A DNA stretch of 64,000 nucleotides from Bog-473 sp963840435 (GCA_963840435.1 CAWIYY010000017.1:124001-188000); one strand, 5' to 3'. Numbered from the stretch's first letter, positions 8,025 through 17,226 are shown. Notes: a model not told the origin generated them from the letters alone. Numbers and translations are program-made.

Positions 8025-9140
8025 TCAGCTGCCGTACGGCAGGGCAGGCGGCGGGATGTCGCGCAGGACGGACGGGTCGAACGACGGGGCGCCGGCCACC
8101 TGCTTCTGCACGAAGGCCTGGAGGTGGGCGAACGTCTGGTGGCTCATGTCGGCCCAGGGCATGAGGATCTGGAAGACGTGGAACATGCCCTCGTACTCGT
8201 GGGCGTGAGCGGGCACGCCGGCGGCGGCCAGGCGGTCGGCGTAGCGCCGGATGGGGTCGCGGAACATCTCGTCGCCCCCCCAGGCCACGAAGGTTGGCGG
8301 GAACCCGCAGAGGTCGGCGGTGAGAGGGGAGACGGACGCGCTGGCGGCGTCCTCGCCGTGCAGGTAGCTCGCCGTCGGGATGTTCCAGGGGAGGATGTCG
8401 AGGTGGGCGTTCTCGGTGACCGAGGGTTCGTCCAGGCGCAGGTCGACCTCGGGTGAGAAGAGGATGAGCCCGGCCGGGTGGATGGACCCGGGGCTGCCCG
8501 GGCGCGACAGCAGCACGCTGTTGGCCAGCCCGCCCCCGCCCGAGTCGCCGGCCAGGAAGAGCCGCTCGTTCGGCACGCCGAGGGCGCGCAGGGCCTCGTA
8601 GACGGCACAGGCGTCCTTTTCCCCGGCCGGGTAGGGGAACTCGGGAGCCAGGCGGTAGTCGGCCACGAAGACGGCGCAGTCGGTCTCCTTGCACACCCGG
8701 GAGGTGAAGAAGGCGTACATCTGGGGCGACGTGCCGATGTAGCCGCCGCCGTGCAGGTACAGGATGACGCCGACGGGCTCGCGCAGGCGGTGCCGGTAGA
8801 AGATGCCGGGCACGCCGCCCAGCTCGGCCGGATGGCCCTGGACGTCGAGGGCGCGCACGATGGGCGGCATGATGACCTTGCAGATCTCATCGAGCACGAG
8901 CTCGACACTGCGGAACTCGGGGATGGGCAGGGACGACGCGTAGCCCATGAAGCTGCGGATGACCTCGCGGGTGACGCTCTTGCCGAGGTTGGCCGCCCGG
9001 TTGGAGCCGCCCTTGCGCAGGGGGTGGCGGAAGGGGACCCGGAGCAGGGCGGCGCCGAGCTGCTGGGCCAGGAGGGCGACGTCGAGGGCGGCCACCGGCG
9101 CCTGGGCGGTCTGCACCTCGGGACGGTTCCCCATTGCCAT
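8025..9140 (-). CDS. HSL-family alpha/beta hydrolase (esterase/lipase)
   Basis: The 371-residue protein shows the hormone-sensitive-lipase pattern: oxyanion-hole motif HGGGYIG, nucleophile elbow GDSGGGG, acid in WGGDEMFRD and histidine in GMFHVF. Such enzymes hydrolyse short or medium acyl esters. The N-terminal ~110 residues form a cap-like helical region. It reads on the same strand as the MFS-TetR pair, with an 81-bp spacer, and may be separately transcribed. No signal peptide is seen, so it is likely cytoplasmic. Confidence 0.88.
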   Translation of the reverse strand: MAMGNRPEVQTAQAPVAALDVALLAQQLGAALLRVPFRHPLRKGGSNRAANLGKSVTREVIRSFMGYASSLPIPEFRSVELVLDEICKVIMPPIVRALDVQGHPAELGGVPGIFYRHRLREPVGVILYLHGGGYIGTSPQMYAFFTSRVCKETDCAVFVADYRLAPEFPYPAGEKDACAVYEALRALGVPNERLFLAGDSGGGGLANSVLLSRPGSPGSIHPAGLILFSPEVDLRLDEPSVTENAHLDILPWNIPTASYLHGEDAASASVSPLTADLCGFPPTFVAWGGDEMFRDPIRRYADRLAAAGVPAHAHEYEGMFHVFQILMPWADMSHQTFAHLQAFVQKQVAGAPSFDPSVLRDIPPPALPYGS

Positions 9141-9179
9141 GGCCGTCAGCGTAGAAGGGACGACGGGTTCACCGTCACG

Positions 9180-9219
9180 TCCACCCGACGATCCACCCGA
9201 CGTTCCACCCGTGGGTGGA
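9180..9219 (+). repeat. Three TCCACCC iterons at 12-bp spacing ending in a palindrome
   Basis: TCCACCC begins at 9180, 9192 and 9204; the first two copies continue as CGACG. The third copy is followed by GT and then GGGTGGA (9213-9219), giving a 7-bp inverted repeat. The array lies between the divergent esterase and membrane-protein genes, 35 bp before the ATG at 9254. It is likely a multimeric regulator site. Confidence 0.45.
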
Positions 9220-9253
9220 CGCCCCGGCGGCGCCCGGTCCCGAGACTGGAGCC

Positions 9254-9916
9254 ATGACCTTCACCGATTACGTCATCGACATCACCCTCGTGTCCCTCGT
9301 GCTGGTCCAGATGCGGGGCCGGAAGCTGACGACGCGTGGGCTGCTGCTCCCCGTGGCCCTCGTGGCCTATGTGGCGATCACCTACCTCAAGGCGATACCC
9401 ACGAGCGGCAACGACCTGTACCTGATCGTGGGCAGCGCCGTCCTCGGCGCCACGCTGGGCGGCCTGGCCGCCCTCTTCACCGCCATCCGGGCCGACAGCG
9501 ACGGCATCCCGGTGGCCAAGGCGGGACTGGTCGCCGCCGCCCTCTGGATCCTGGGGACCGGCGGCCGCCTGGCCTTCCAGCTCTATGCGTCGCACGGGGG
9601 CGCCAAGTCGATTGAGCACTTCAGCGTGACCCACTCGATCACCTCGTTGACGGCGTGGACCTCCGCCCTCATCCTGATGGCGCTCAGCGAGGCCATCGTG
9701 CGCACCAGCGTCCTGGGCTGGCGGGGCCACGTGGTCCAGAGCCAGCTGAGCCGGCAGGACCCGGGCGGCGACCAGGGCCGAGAGTTCGACGCCGCGCTCG
9801 CGGCGGGACCGTCAACGGCCTCCTCCCAGGCGTCAACGGCCGCCACGGTCCCCACGGCCTCCACGGCCTCCACGGCCAGCGGACGCTCGGTCGTGAACAC
9901 GGCCGGCCGTTCCTGA
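9254..9916 (+). CDS. Four- to five-TM membrane protein, function unknown
   Basis: The ATG at 9254 has GGAGCC before it and is preferred over a GTG-type start at 9215, which would read through the repeat array. The 220-residue product has hydrophobic segments around residues 7-17, 25-45, 54-78, 91-110 and 133-150. The C-terminal 60 residues are polar and rich in Ala, Ser and Thr with repeated codons (TASTASTAS), likely a disordered cytoplasmic tail. It precedes the histidine kinase by 100 bp and could be its cotranscribed membrane partner. It resembles small CcdC/DUF1453-like membrane proteins only in topology. Confidence 0.6.
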   Translation: MTFTDYVIDITLVSLVLVQMRGRKLTTRGLLLPVALVAYVAITYLKAIPTSGNDLYLIVGSAVLGATLGGLAALFTAIRADSDGIPVAKAGLVAAALWILGTGGRLAFQLYASHGGAKSIEHFSVTHSITSLTAWTSALILMALSEAIVRTSVLGWRGHVVQSQLSRQDPGGDQGREFDAALAAGPSTASSQASTAATVPTASTASTASGRSVVNTAGRS

Positions 9917-10016
9917 TCGACCCGACCCCAACGCGGCATCCCCCAGCGGGCGGCCTGGGCTCCAGAGGCCCGGGCCGCCCGGCCGCGCCCGGCCGCGCCC
10001 GGCAGCAGGGAGCATC

Positions 10017-11279
10017 ATGGACACAGTGAGCGCGCAGCACGATCCACTCCCGATCCCCCAGACACCCCTGGCCAATGCCATCGCCATCGTGGCGATGGGG
10101 CTGCTCACGTCGACCACCCTCGGCCAAATCCGCAAGTACGAGCACGGGACCGACGCCACCGTCGCCTTCGTCCTCCTCGGCGTGACCACAGTGGCCTGGC
10201 TCACCTGGGTCCTCATACGCGGACGCGTCGGGTGGGCCGCCGCCCCGTTCCTGATCATCCTCTCCCTGGCGGGCGGAGCCTTGGCCGCCTTCGCCCCGAC
10301 GGCCATCATCTTCGCCGCGGTGGCCACGCTGGGCGCGGCCACCGCATGGGACGTCCGCTGGGCCGCGGTCATCGGCGCCTGCGGGTGGATCGCCATGCTC
10401 ATCGCGGTCGTGGTCTCGGACCACGCCCTCAGCATCGCCCTCGGCGGCGTCGCCGCCATTGTGGTCGGCGGCCTGATCGGGTTCACCCGGCGCCAGGTGG
10501 TCGAGCGGACCCATCAGGCGGCACAGGTGGAGGTGGCGACCGCCAAGGCCGAGGTCGAGCAGACCCGGGCCGAGTTGCTGGGCGAGCGCAACCATCTCGC
10601 TCGCGAGATTCACGACGTCCTGGCCCACACGCTGGCCGCGCTCTCACTGCAGCTCGAGGCGTTCGCCACCGTGGTCGACTCGGAGCCCGACACCAGTCCG
10701 GCCGTGCGGGTCCAGCTCGAGAAAACCCAACAGCTGGTCCGCGAGGGGCTCAACGAGGCCCGGGGAGCGGTGCAGGCGCTACGCGACGACGCCGCGTCGC
10801 TCGACGATCAGCTGCGCCGGCTCGCGGATCGCCATCAGGCCGACTTCACGGTGGCCGGCCAGCTCCAGAGGCTCTCGGCCCCGGTCGTCATGAGCCTCTA
10901 CCGGGTGGCTCAAGAGGCGCTGACGAACGTCATGAAGCACGCGCCGGGCGCCCCGGCCTCGGTGCGGCTGGCCTTCGGGTCCGACACGGTCGCCTTGACG
11001 GTGGACAACGCGGCGGCGGGGCGTCCAATCGGCAACATCGGCAACATCGGCAACGGTGCCGCACCGGCCGGTAACGGCGTGAACGGCAACGGTGCGGCAC
11101 TCGACAGCGGCGGCGGGTTCCTTGCGCTGAGCGGTGGCGGCTACGGGCTGCGCGGCATCGCCGAGCGGGTGGCCCTCCTGGGTGGCCACGTCGAGGCGGG
11201 GCCGACGGCCGAGGGCTGGCGGGTCGAGGCGGTGGTGCCGCTGGCGCCGGTCACAGAGGAGCAGACGGTGCGGCTGTGA
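10017..11279 (+). CDS. NarL-type sensor histidine kinase (HisKA_3)
   Basis: There are about six membrane segments in residues 20-165, a coiled linker, then the HisKA_3 dimerisation helix with phospho-acceptor histidine in HLAREIHDVLAHTLAAL (near residue 199). The ATPase domain has the N box in LYRVAQEALTNVMKHA and the G box in GYGLRGIAERVALLGG. Between these boxes sits a Gly/Asn-rich insertion (IGNIGNIGNGAA) not usual for the family. The lack of a large outer domain suggests sensing within the membrane. The stop overlaps the response-regulator start. Confidence 0.88.
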   Translation: MDTVSAQHDPLPIPQTPLANAIAIVAMGLLTSTTLGQIRKYEHGTDATVAFVLLGVTTVAWLTWVLIRGRVGWAAAPFLIILSLAGGALAAFAPTAIIFAAVATLGAATAWDVRWAAVIGACGWIAMLIAVVVSDHALSIALGGVAAIVVGGLIGFTRRQVVERTHQAAQVEVATAKAEVEQTRAELLGERNHLAREIHDVLAHTLAALSLQLEAFATVVDSEPDTSPAVRVQLEKTQQLVREGLNEARGAVQALRDDAASLDDQLRRLADRHQADFTVAGQLQRLSAPVVMSLYRVAQEALTNVMKHAPGAPASVRLAFGSDTVALTVDNAAAGRPIGNIGNIGNGAAPAGNGVNGNGAALDSGGGFLALSGGGYGLRGIAERVALLGGHVEAGPTAEGWRVEAVVPLAPVTEEQTVRL

Positions 11280-11998
11280 AGGTCCTCATCACCGACGACC
11301 AGCGCGTGGTGCGCGAGGGCCTGGCCACCATCGTCGAGGGCTTCCCCGGGACCGAAGTGGTCGGGCTGGCCGAGGATGGCGCCGAGGCCCTGGAGCTGGC
11401 CCGATCCGGGCAGCCCGACGTCGTGCTCATGGACCTGCGCATGCCGCGCATGGACGGGGTGGAGGCCACCAGAGCCATCCGGGCCGAGCATCCGTCCGTT
11501 GCCGTGGTCGTCCTGACCACCTACGCCGACGACGAATCGATCCTGGCCGCCCTCTCCGCCGGTGCGGCCGGCTACCTGACCAAGGACGCGTCCCGTGACG
11601 ACATCCGGCGTGCCCTCGATGCGGCAGTGGCCGGCCAGTCGGTGCTCGACCCGCGCGTCCAGGCCAGCCTGCTGCGGGCCGCCGAGCAGGGGAGCGACCA
11701 CGGGGCGGCCGGTGATCCCGACGACGGGCCCGGCGACGAACCGGACCGATCCCGCTCGCCGTCCACGGCGGTGCCCTTGCCCGACGGGCTGACCGAGCGG
11801 GAGGCAGAGGTGCTGGCGTTGATCGCGGCGGGCCTGACCAACGCCGAGATCGCCGAGCGACTGTTCGTCGCCGAGACCACGGTGAAGACGCACATCAACC
11901 GGATTTTCGCCAAGACCCAGAGCCGCGACCGGGCGCAGGCAACGCTCTACGCGCACCGGCACGGCTTGGCGAGCGGCCCGACGAAGTCCGTCCTGTAG
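11276..11998 (+). CDS. NarL/FixJ-family response regulator
   Basis: The 240-residue protein has a receiver domain with acidic pair DD at residues 7-8, phospho-acceptor Asp53 in VVLMDLRMPRMDG and the conserved lysine in YLTKDA. A ~40-residue acidic linker leads to a LuxR-type helix-turn-helix, LTEREAEVLALIAAGLTNAEIAERLFVAETTVKTHINRIF. It is translationally coupled to the kinase by a 4-bp GTGA overlap, so they form a cognate pair. Targets are unknown; the preceding membrane-protein gene with its iteron array is one candidate. Confidence 0.92.
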   Translation: MKVLITDDQRVVREGLATIVEGFPGTEVVGLAEDGAEALELARSGQPDVVLMDLRMPRMDGVEATRAIRAEHPSVAVVVLTTYADDESILAALSAGAAGYLTKDASRDDIRRALDAAVAGQSVLDPRVQASLLRAAEQGSDHGAAGDPDDGPGDEPDRSRSPSTAVPLPDGLTEREAEVLALIAAGLTNAEIAERLFVAETTVKTHINRIFAKTQSRDRAQATLYAHRHGLASGPTKSVL

Positions 11999-12030
11999 CG
12001 CTCGTGGACATGCGCGGTCTGGTCGGGGTC

Positions 12031-12087
12031 GCCCGGGAACTCCATCTCGGGCTCCCGGGCTGAACTCCGGCCAGACAGCCTGGCCGG
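12031..12087. terminator. Two tandem hairpins between convergent genes
   Basis: GCCCGGGA (12031-12038) pairs with TCCCGGGC (12053-12060), and CCGGCCAG (12067-12074) pairs perfectly with CTGGCCGG (12080-12087) around a 5-nt loop. The hairpins lie just after the response regulator and before the end of the opposing secreted-protein gene. There is no U tract, as is usual in high-GC Actinobacteria. Confidence 0.65.
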
Positions 12088-12091
12088 TCGA

Positions 12092-13273
12092 CTACCCCGG
12101 GCCGAACAGTTTCAGGGTGTTGTCGCCGTCGTCGACGAACAGCACGCCGTTGTCGTTCGGGGCCACGATCAATCCGAAGAGATCACCGCCTGCGTTGAGC
12201 GGGTCGATCTGGACGGTGTCCACCTGCGTACCGAACGGATTCGTCTCCACAGCGTTTCCGTCGCCCCCGTTGACCGTCAGGATGTCGCCATTGGGTGCCA
12301 GGGCCATCCCGAGCGGTGCATTGAGTGATCCGCCGTAGGCCAGCGTGTAGCCACCGCCCAGCATCGGGCTGGTACGGGTCGTGGCGTTGGGCACGACAGC
12401 GATCCGACTGTTGATCGGATCGGACACGTAGAGGGTGCCGGAGCGGTTCACCGCGTCGCCCGTCGGGCCAAGCACCAGAGCAGACGTGTTGAGTTGCTCG
12501 GTGAACCCCTGGGCCACGGTCGTGGAGCTGAAGAGCACCGGAGCCTTGCCGTTGGGCAGCTTCACGTCGAGGCGTACAACGGTCCCGCCGTTGACAGGTT
12601 GGCCTGCCGCCGCCACCGTCCCGTTGAGCACGTTCGTCACGAACAGCTCGTCGACGTTTCCGGACGGCACCATTGTCATGTCCCACGGCCCGTTGATCTG
12701 GCTGCCGGTCCAGGTCTCGACGGGTTGCCCCTCTGGGTCGAGCACGATCAGGCACCCCGCCTCAGGCGTGCCCATGCCGCCGTCGGTGACGGGCAGGCTG
12801 CCCACGACCACGTAGTTGTCTCCCAACACGGTCAGGGCCGTGGTGAGTCCGACGCCGCCCGGGCAACGGCCGGGCAGCTGGGAGCGGTGGATGTGCGCGA
12901 ACACCGTTTGCGTCCCCGTGGGAGAGATCTCCACGATCGTGCTGCCCGTGCCTTGCAGGTTGGAGCTGGCGTTGAAATTGGAGATGAGCGTGTCTCCGGC
13001 GACCAGCTTGCCTGTGCTCGTGGGCACTGACACGATCCCGTATGGGTTGACGTCGCCGTTGGGCGGGACCGTCGACGCCACCGTCGTCACCGAATTGAAT
13101 TCGGAGAGAAACGGTGGTGACGCGGCGCCCGCGGTCCCAGACGTGGTTCCCGCAATGCCGAGGGTTACGAACCCCGACGCGGCGGCAAGCAACACCCCGG
13201 CCGTCACAGCCCGGTGGTGAAATCCTCCGATTTCCCGACTGGAATGGGAGCGGAAAATGGGCCGGTCTGCCAT
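12092..13273 (-). CDS. Secreted NHL/beta-propeller-like repeat protein
   Basis: The 393-residue protein begins with a signal peptide: basic start, hydrophobic AVTAGVLLAAASGFVTLGIAG, then small residues ending around AGAAS. The rest has repeated blade-like segments of the form NGPWDMTMVPSGNVDELFVTN, LNAPLGMALAPNGDILTVNGGDGN and GGDLFGLIVAPNDNGVLFVDDGDN, as in NHL or six-bladed propeller proteins. It probably acts outside the cell as a binding scaffold; no catalytic residues can be assigned. Upstream is a 268-bp divergent spacer. Confidence 0.78.
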   Translation of the reverse strand: MADRPIFRSHSSREIGGFHHRAVTAGVLLAAASGFVTLGIAGTTSGTAGAASPPFLSEFNSVTTVASTVPPNGDVNPYGIVSVPTSTGKLVAGDTLISNFNASSNLQGTGSTIVEISPTGTQTVFAHIHRSQLPGRCPGGVGLTTALTVLGDNYVVVGSLPVTDGGMGTPEAGCLIVLDPEGQPVETWTGSQINGPWDMTMVPSGNVDELFVTNVLNGTVAAAGQPVNGGTVVRLDVKLPNGKAPVLFSSTTVAQGFTEQLNTSALVLGPTGDAVNRSGTLYVSDPINSRIAVVPNATTRTSPMLGGGYTLAYGGSLNAPLGMALAPNGDILTVNGGDGNAVETNPFGTQVDTVQIDPLNAGGDLFGLIVAPNDNGVLFVDDGDNTLKLFGPG

Positions 13274-13541
13274 AACGACCTCCTCGAGGATGTGGTCCGT
13301 CGTCGCGTTGGGGCGTGAGGCCCCTCGGCATCAGGGATACGGCGCACCGCCCTTTGGGGATGGAGAGATCGCCCAAAATTGCGAATTTTTTCGGGACCAC
13401 CGGCCGCCCACAGCCGCCGCCAAGCCGATTGAGCACCCCATACTCACGACTTCGAGGCCGATCTGGCCGATCCTGGCGTCGGCTCGCCCCCTGGAAACCC
13501 CCGGTCCGAGGGGCTTGCCACGACTGAGCCAGGAGGAACGG
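13274..13541. promoter_or_regulatory. Divergent intergenic region with AT-rich palindrome
   Basis: This 268-bp spacer separates the secreted propeller gene from the gene at 13542. It contains AAAATT-GCG-AATTTT (13375-13389), a 6-bp inverted repeat in otherwise GC-rich DNA. It is the only evident regulatory signal here. AGGAGG at 13531-13536 is the ribosome site of the right-hand gene. No other gene is supported in this stretch. Confidence 0.4.
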
Positions 13542-13940
13542 ATGGGCATCTTCAAGCAGATGAAGGACATGAAGGCGACCGTTGCGGCCGCTCCCGGCAT
13601 GATTGACCAGGCCAACCAGCTGGCCGAGCAGAGCAGGCAGCTGGCGGCGACCCAACAGGCTGCGACCCAGCAGGCCGAGGCCCAGGCCCAACGGGCTGCG
13701 GCGGCTCCAGCCGAAGGGCCCGACTTCGAGCCGATTGCCGGCGTCAGCCTCGAGCTCTACGTGCAGATCTCGAAGGGGCTGGCCGCCTACAACTACGACC
13801 AGTCCAAGGCAGCGAACGTGGCGGCATCGAAGGGTGTCCTCGAGTCCGACTGGACGGCTGCGGTCGACGGGTGGAACGCCCGTATGCGGTCGAATCCAAC
13901 CGTGGGACAGCGATTCAACTCGCTGTACAGGGCAGCCTGA
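13542..13940 (+). CDS. Conserved helical protein with coiled-coil N-terminus (DUF6620-like)
   Basis: This small soluble 132-residue protein starts at an ATG with a perfect AGGAGG 5 bp upstream. Residues 1-55 are amphipathic and rich in Gln and Ala (QLAEQSRQLAATQQAATQQ), predicted coiled coil. Residues 65-132 form a compact domain, SLELYVQISKGLAAYNYDQSK through SDWTAAVDGWNARMRSNP. It lies one base before the next gene, which also starts with a Gln-rich helix. Function is unknown; the family label is tentative. Confidence 0.6.
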   Translation: MGIFKQMKDMKATVAAAPGMIDQANQLAEQSRQLAATQQAATQQAEAQAQRAAAAPAEGPDFEPIAGVSLELYVQISKGLAAYNYDQSKAANVAASKGVLESDWTAAVDGWNARMRSNPTVGQRFNSLYRAA

Positions 13941-13941
13941 C

Positions 13942-14346
13942 ATGGGTTTTCTCAGGGACATCAAAGCGGTCGGCAAGCAGTCCAAAGAAGTCTCCAAGAA
14001 CTGGGATCCCGGTCAGCAGATGCAGGACGGGGTGGCTCGGATGCAGGCGGTGAACCAGCAGCTGGCGCAGATGAACGCCGCCCTTTCTGCCCCGCCCGGC
14101 GACGCGGTCGAGGCGAGCGCCCAGGTGCTGTCGATCGGCACGACGACCGGCATGCTCAATAACGATCCGATCGTCCCGATCGAGCTCATGATCTTCCAAC
14201 CAGGTGGCCCCCCGCGACCGATCTCGACATCGGTCGTCGTGCCTCTGACGCAGTTGCACCGGCTGGCAACCGGTGCGACCGTTCCGGTCAAGCTCAGCGC
14301 GTCGAACCCCGACGCGCTTGCTATCGACTGGTCAACGCCGGCCTGA
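13942..14346 (+). CDS. Hypothetical protein, partner of the preceding helical protein
   Basis: The start is 1 bp after the upstream stop, so the two are cotranscribed and probably interact. The 134-residue product has a polar helical N-terminus (KAVGKQSKEVSKNWDPGQQMQDGVARM) and a beta-rich C-terminal half with VEASAQVLSIGTTTGMLN and PIELMIFQPGGPPRPISTSVVVPL. The second half could be a small beta-barrel or OB-like fold. No signal peptide or membrane segment is present. I cannot assign a function. Confidence 0.6.
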   Translation: MGFLRDIKAVGKQSKEVSKNWDPGQQMQDGVARMQAVNQQLAQMNAALSAPPGDAVEASAQVLSIGTTTGMLNNDPIVPIELMIFQPGGPPRPISTSVVVPLTQLHRLATGATVPVKLSASNPDALAIDWSTPA

Positions 14347-14407
14347 GGGCTGGAACCGCTGCCGGCCGGTCTTCAGGCGGGGCCGGCCGGCCGCGGCGCG
14401 TTCGGGG

Positions 14408-17053
14408 CTACGTGTCGCCCGGGCTGTCGCTGTCCCTTGCGGTTTCGCGCAGGCGTGCGGCCAGCTGGTGGCGGCCCGTGACCCCCAGCTTGGTGTAGAT
14501 GCGCTGCAGGTGATTGTCCACCGTCCGCTTCGAGACGTAGAGCCGCTCGGCGATGGCGCGGCTGGTGAGTCCGCTGGCGGCCAGCAGCGCCACCTCGCGT
14601 TCGCGCGACGAGAGGCGCTCGACATCCTGAGCCATTGAAAGCGCGGGGGTGCTCGCGCCCTCGCAGCGGGCGGACAGCCGCTCAACCGTGGCCGAGGCTG
14701 CGGCCGCCCGCCGGTGCAGGCTGTGACCGCGGGAGAGCCGGTGGTCGAGCGCAGCAGACTCCGCTGCGAGAAGGAGTGCGCCGATCGTCTCGAATTGCTC
14801 GGCCGCCCGGCCGGCGAGGAGCGGGTCTTGCTCCGCGATCGCCTCGGCGTGGGTGACGCGCGCCGACATGAGGTCGCCGTCCACCTGTCCGGCCAACCCG
14901 CGCAGCTCCTCGACCGCGTCGTTCTCCCCGATACGCACGAGGTCGAAGAGGGTCTCCGCCGCGCCGGCCAGCTGCCCCCACTTACCCGCCAGGTGCTTGG
15001 CTTCCCAGAGGGTCTCGCGGGCGGTGCCCAGGTCGCCGGCGGCGACGTGAGCCCAGGCTTGCCCGCGCAACACGTTCACGTCCATCAGCCGCACCGAGGG
15101 CAGGGGCATGGCGGCCAGCTCCGAGACGGCCGCCTCGCAGCTGGCCCGGTCACCCATCTGCCCGGCCGCCAGAGCGATCCCGGCGAGACCCCAGCGTTGT
15201 CCAGGGTGGTTGAGCTGGGCGAACAGCCCGGCCACCTCGCGGAACAGGTTGACGGAGCGCACCAAGCGCCCCTGCATGAGCCGGATGATGCCGAGCACGG
15301 ATCCGAGCCAGGCCTGGCCGTCCACGATGCCGCGCTCGACGGCCACGTCGTAGGCCAGCTCCGCCGTGGTTGCCGCCTCCTCGAGCCGGCCCGCGTAGGC
15401 CAGGGCCAGGCTCTGGGCCACGACGTAGACGCCGGTGCGTGAGAGCTGGAGCTCGTCGTCGAGGTCGAGCCGCACTGCGAGCGCAGCCGAGGTGTGGTCG
15501 ATGGCCTCGGCGCTGCGGCCGGCCAGGGCGAGCGCGGTGCCGACATCGAGGGAGGCCTGAGCGAACGCGGCGTCGGCCGGCCCGCTGAGGAGAGGCTGAT
15601 CGATCTCGATGGCTCGGGCCACGTCGCCCGCGAGGAGAAGGTGGTCCCCCTCGAGTGCATGGAGCTCGCGCCGGCAGGCCGGATCACGGACCACCGTGGT
15701 CGTCTCCTCGATCACGCGTTGCGCGTCGACGGCGCGGTCGAGCGAGCGGAAGAGGAGGGAGGCGCGCCGCACGGCCAGACTCGTGCGTACCTGGTCGGTG
15801 GTCGCGTGGTGCGCAGCCGCGGCAAGGACCACGTCCGCCTCGGCCGCCCGGCCAAGGAGGTCGAGTGCCTCGCCCAGCACGAGCGCGGCATCGGCCCGTT
15901 GCCACAACTCCCAACCGGCCCGACCCAGCCGCTCGGCCAACCCGTAGTCGTCGGCGCGGAAGGCGCTGCGCGCCGCGTTGGCGATGAAATCCGGTCGTCC
16001 CCCGCCGCCGTCCAGCCGCCAGACGGCGACACGTAGGACATCGGCGCCCGAGACCTCTCCGGCGTCCTCGACCGCGTCGGCCAGGGCACGACTGAGGCGG
16101 GCCCGGCGCACGGTGGGCAGGGTGTCGCGGACCAACTCGCCGTAGAGGGGGTGAGCCAGGCGCAGCTCGGGCTCGAGACCGTCGGTCCCGGCCTCGAGCA
16201 GACTTCGCTCCTCCAGGCGCTCGACCGCCGCCACGGAGACCACGGACTCGAGAACCGAGAGCGGGAGCGGCTCGCCGATGGCCATCAATTCGAGCGTCGT
16301 CCGCTCCTCGTGATCGAGACCGGCCACACGGGCCTCGATCAGGTCGCGCAGCCTGGCCGAGGAGGCCAGCGAGCCATCGAGGCGCCAGATGCCGTAGCGG
16401 GCCTGGAGAGCCCCCGACTCCAGCGCACCTTGAATCAGCTCACGCAGGAACAAGACGTTGCCCGCGCTGGCATTGACCAGCTGGCGCAGCGTTGCCGCGT
16501 TGACCGGCCCACCGAGTTTCAGGGAGGCGATCTCGCGCATGGCGCCTGCAGGCAGCGGGTCCACCTGGACCCGCTGCACCCGCAAGTCCTTCCACATGTC
16601 AAGCGTGCCGGCGCCGCTCTGGGCGCCCAGCCGCACCGTGAGGATCACGAAGATCGATTCCGTGTCGACCATCTGGTCGAGCAGCGCGACCGACGCATCG
16701 TCGAGCTCGTGCGCGTCGTCGACGACCACGACCAGCCGGTCGTCGGCCCGTGCCCTGAGGGCCTGGTTCATGGCGCGGAAGATCGTCCGCTCACCCTCGA
16801 GCGGAATGTCGAGCAACGCGAGCAACGGTGAGAGCGCGGCAAAAGGCACCTGGGACGAGCTGGACGTGGCTCGGACCACCGAGGTCGACAGGCCAAGCCC
16901 GCGTGCGAGCCCGGCGGCTTGGCGGGCCAGCGCACTCTTGCCGACGCCGGCCGGGCCGATCAGCGCCACCCCGCCGGATCCGGGATCGGCCAAGGCGCGG
17001 GCGATGATTGACATCTCCGAATCCCGCCCGACGAGTTGCTGGTCTGACGGCAC
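14408..17053 (-). CDS. Large ATP-binding LuxR-family regulator (LAL/MalT-like)
   Basis: The 881-residue protein starts with an AAA/STAND ATPase module: Walker A GPAGVGKSA near residue 33 and Walker B RLVVVVDDAHELDD near residue 108. A long helical, TPR-like middle region follows. It ends with a LuxR helix-turn-helix, LSSREREVALLAASGLTSRAIAERLYVSKRTVDNHLQRIY. LAL proteins bind an inducer and ATP before activating transcription. It is divergent from the FAD oxidoreductase at 17227. A paralogue of similar layout lies at 24644-27358 beside the flagellar locus. Confidence 0.88.
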   Translation of the reverse strand: MPSDQQLVGRDSEMSIIARALADPGSGGVALIGPAGVGKSALARQAAGLARGLGLSTSVVRATSSSSQVPFAALSPLLALLDIPLEGERTIFRAMNQALRARADDRLVVVVDDAHELDDASVALLDQMVDTESIFVILTVRLGAQSGAGTLDMWKDLRVQRVQVDPLPAGAMREIASLKLGGPVNAATLRQLVNASAGNVLFLRELIQGALESGALQARYGIWRLDGSLASSARLRDLIEARVAGLDHEERTTLELMAIGEPLPLSVLESVVSVAAVERLEERSLLEAGTDGLEPELRLAHPLYGELVRDTLPTVRRARLSRALADAVEDAGEVSGADVLRVAVWRLDGGGGRPDFIANAARSAFRADDYGLAERLGRAGWELWQRADAALVLGEALDLLGRAAEADVVLAAAAHHATTDQVRTSLAVRRASLLFRSLDRAVDAQRVIEETTTVVRDPACRRELHALEGDHLLLAGDVARAIEIDQPLLSGPADAAFAQASLDVGTALALAGRSAEAIDHTSAALAVRLDLDDELQLSRTGVYVVAQSLALAYAGRLEEAATTAELAYDVAVERGIVDGQAWLGSVLGIIRLMQGRLVRSVNLFREVAGLFAQLNHPGQRWGLAGIALAAGQMGDRASCEAAVSELAAMPLPSVRLMDVNVLRGQAWAHVAAGDLGTARETLWEAKHLAGKWGQLAGAAETLFDLVRIGENDAVEELRGLAGQVDGDLMSARVTHAEAIAEQDPLLAGRAAEQFETIGALLLAAESAALDHRLSRGHSLHRRAAAASATVERLSARCEGASTPALSMAQDVERLSSREREVALLAASGLTSRAIAERLYVSKRTVDNHLQRIYTKLGVTGRHQLAARLRETARDSDSPGDT

Positions 17054-17226
17054 GGGCGGAGCGTATCTGGCCCTGCCCAGGCACAGAAAACCGCGATCTG
17101 ACGTCCCCGAGACGGTCGTGACGCCAGCCGGCGGCGAGACGGAGAGGGATCCGGTTGCCGGTGGAGTCGGTTGGGGAACTGACTCCGTGCAATCCGACGG
17201 CCGACCGAGGAGATCGCTACAGTCCC

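Noticed and set aside
12494..13030. Plus-strand open frame opposite the secreted propeller gene
   Set aside because: It lies wholly inside a gene with a signal peptide and clear repeat pattern; no ribosome site or family match.
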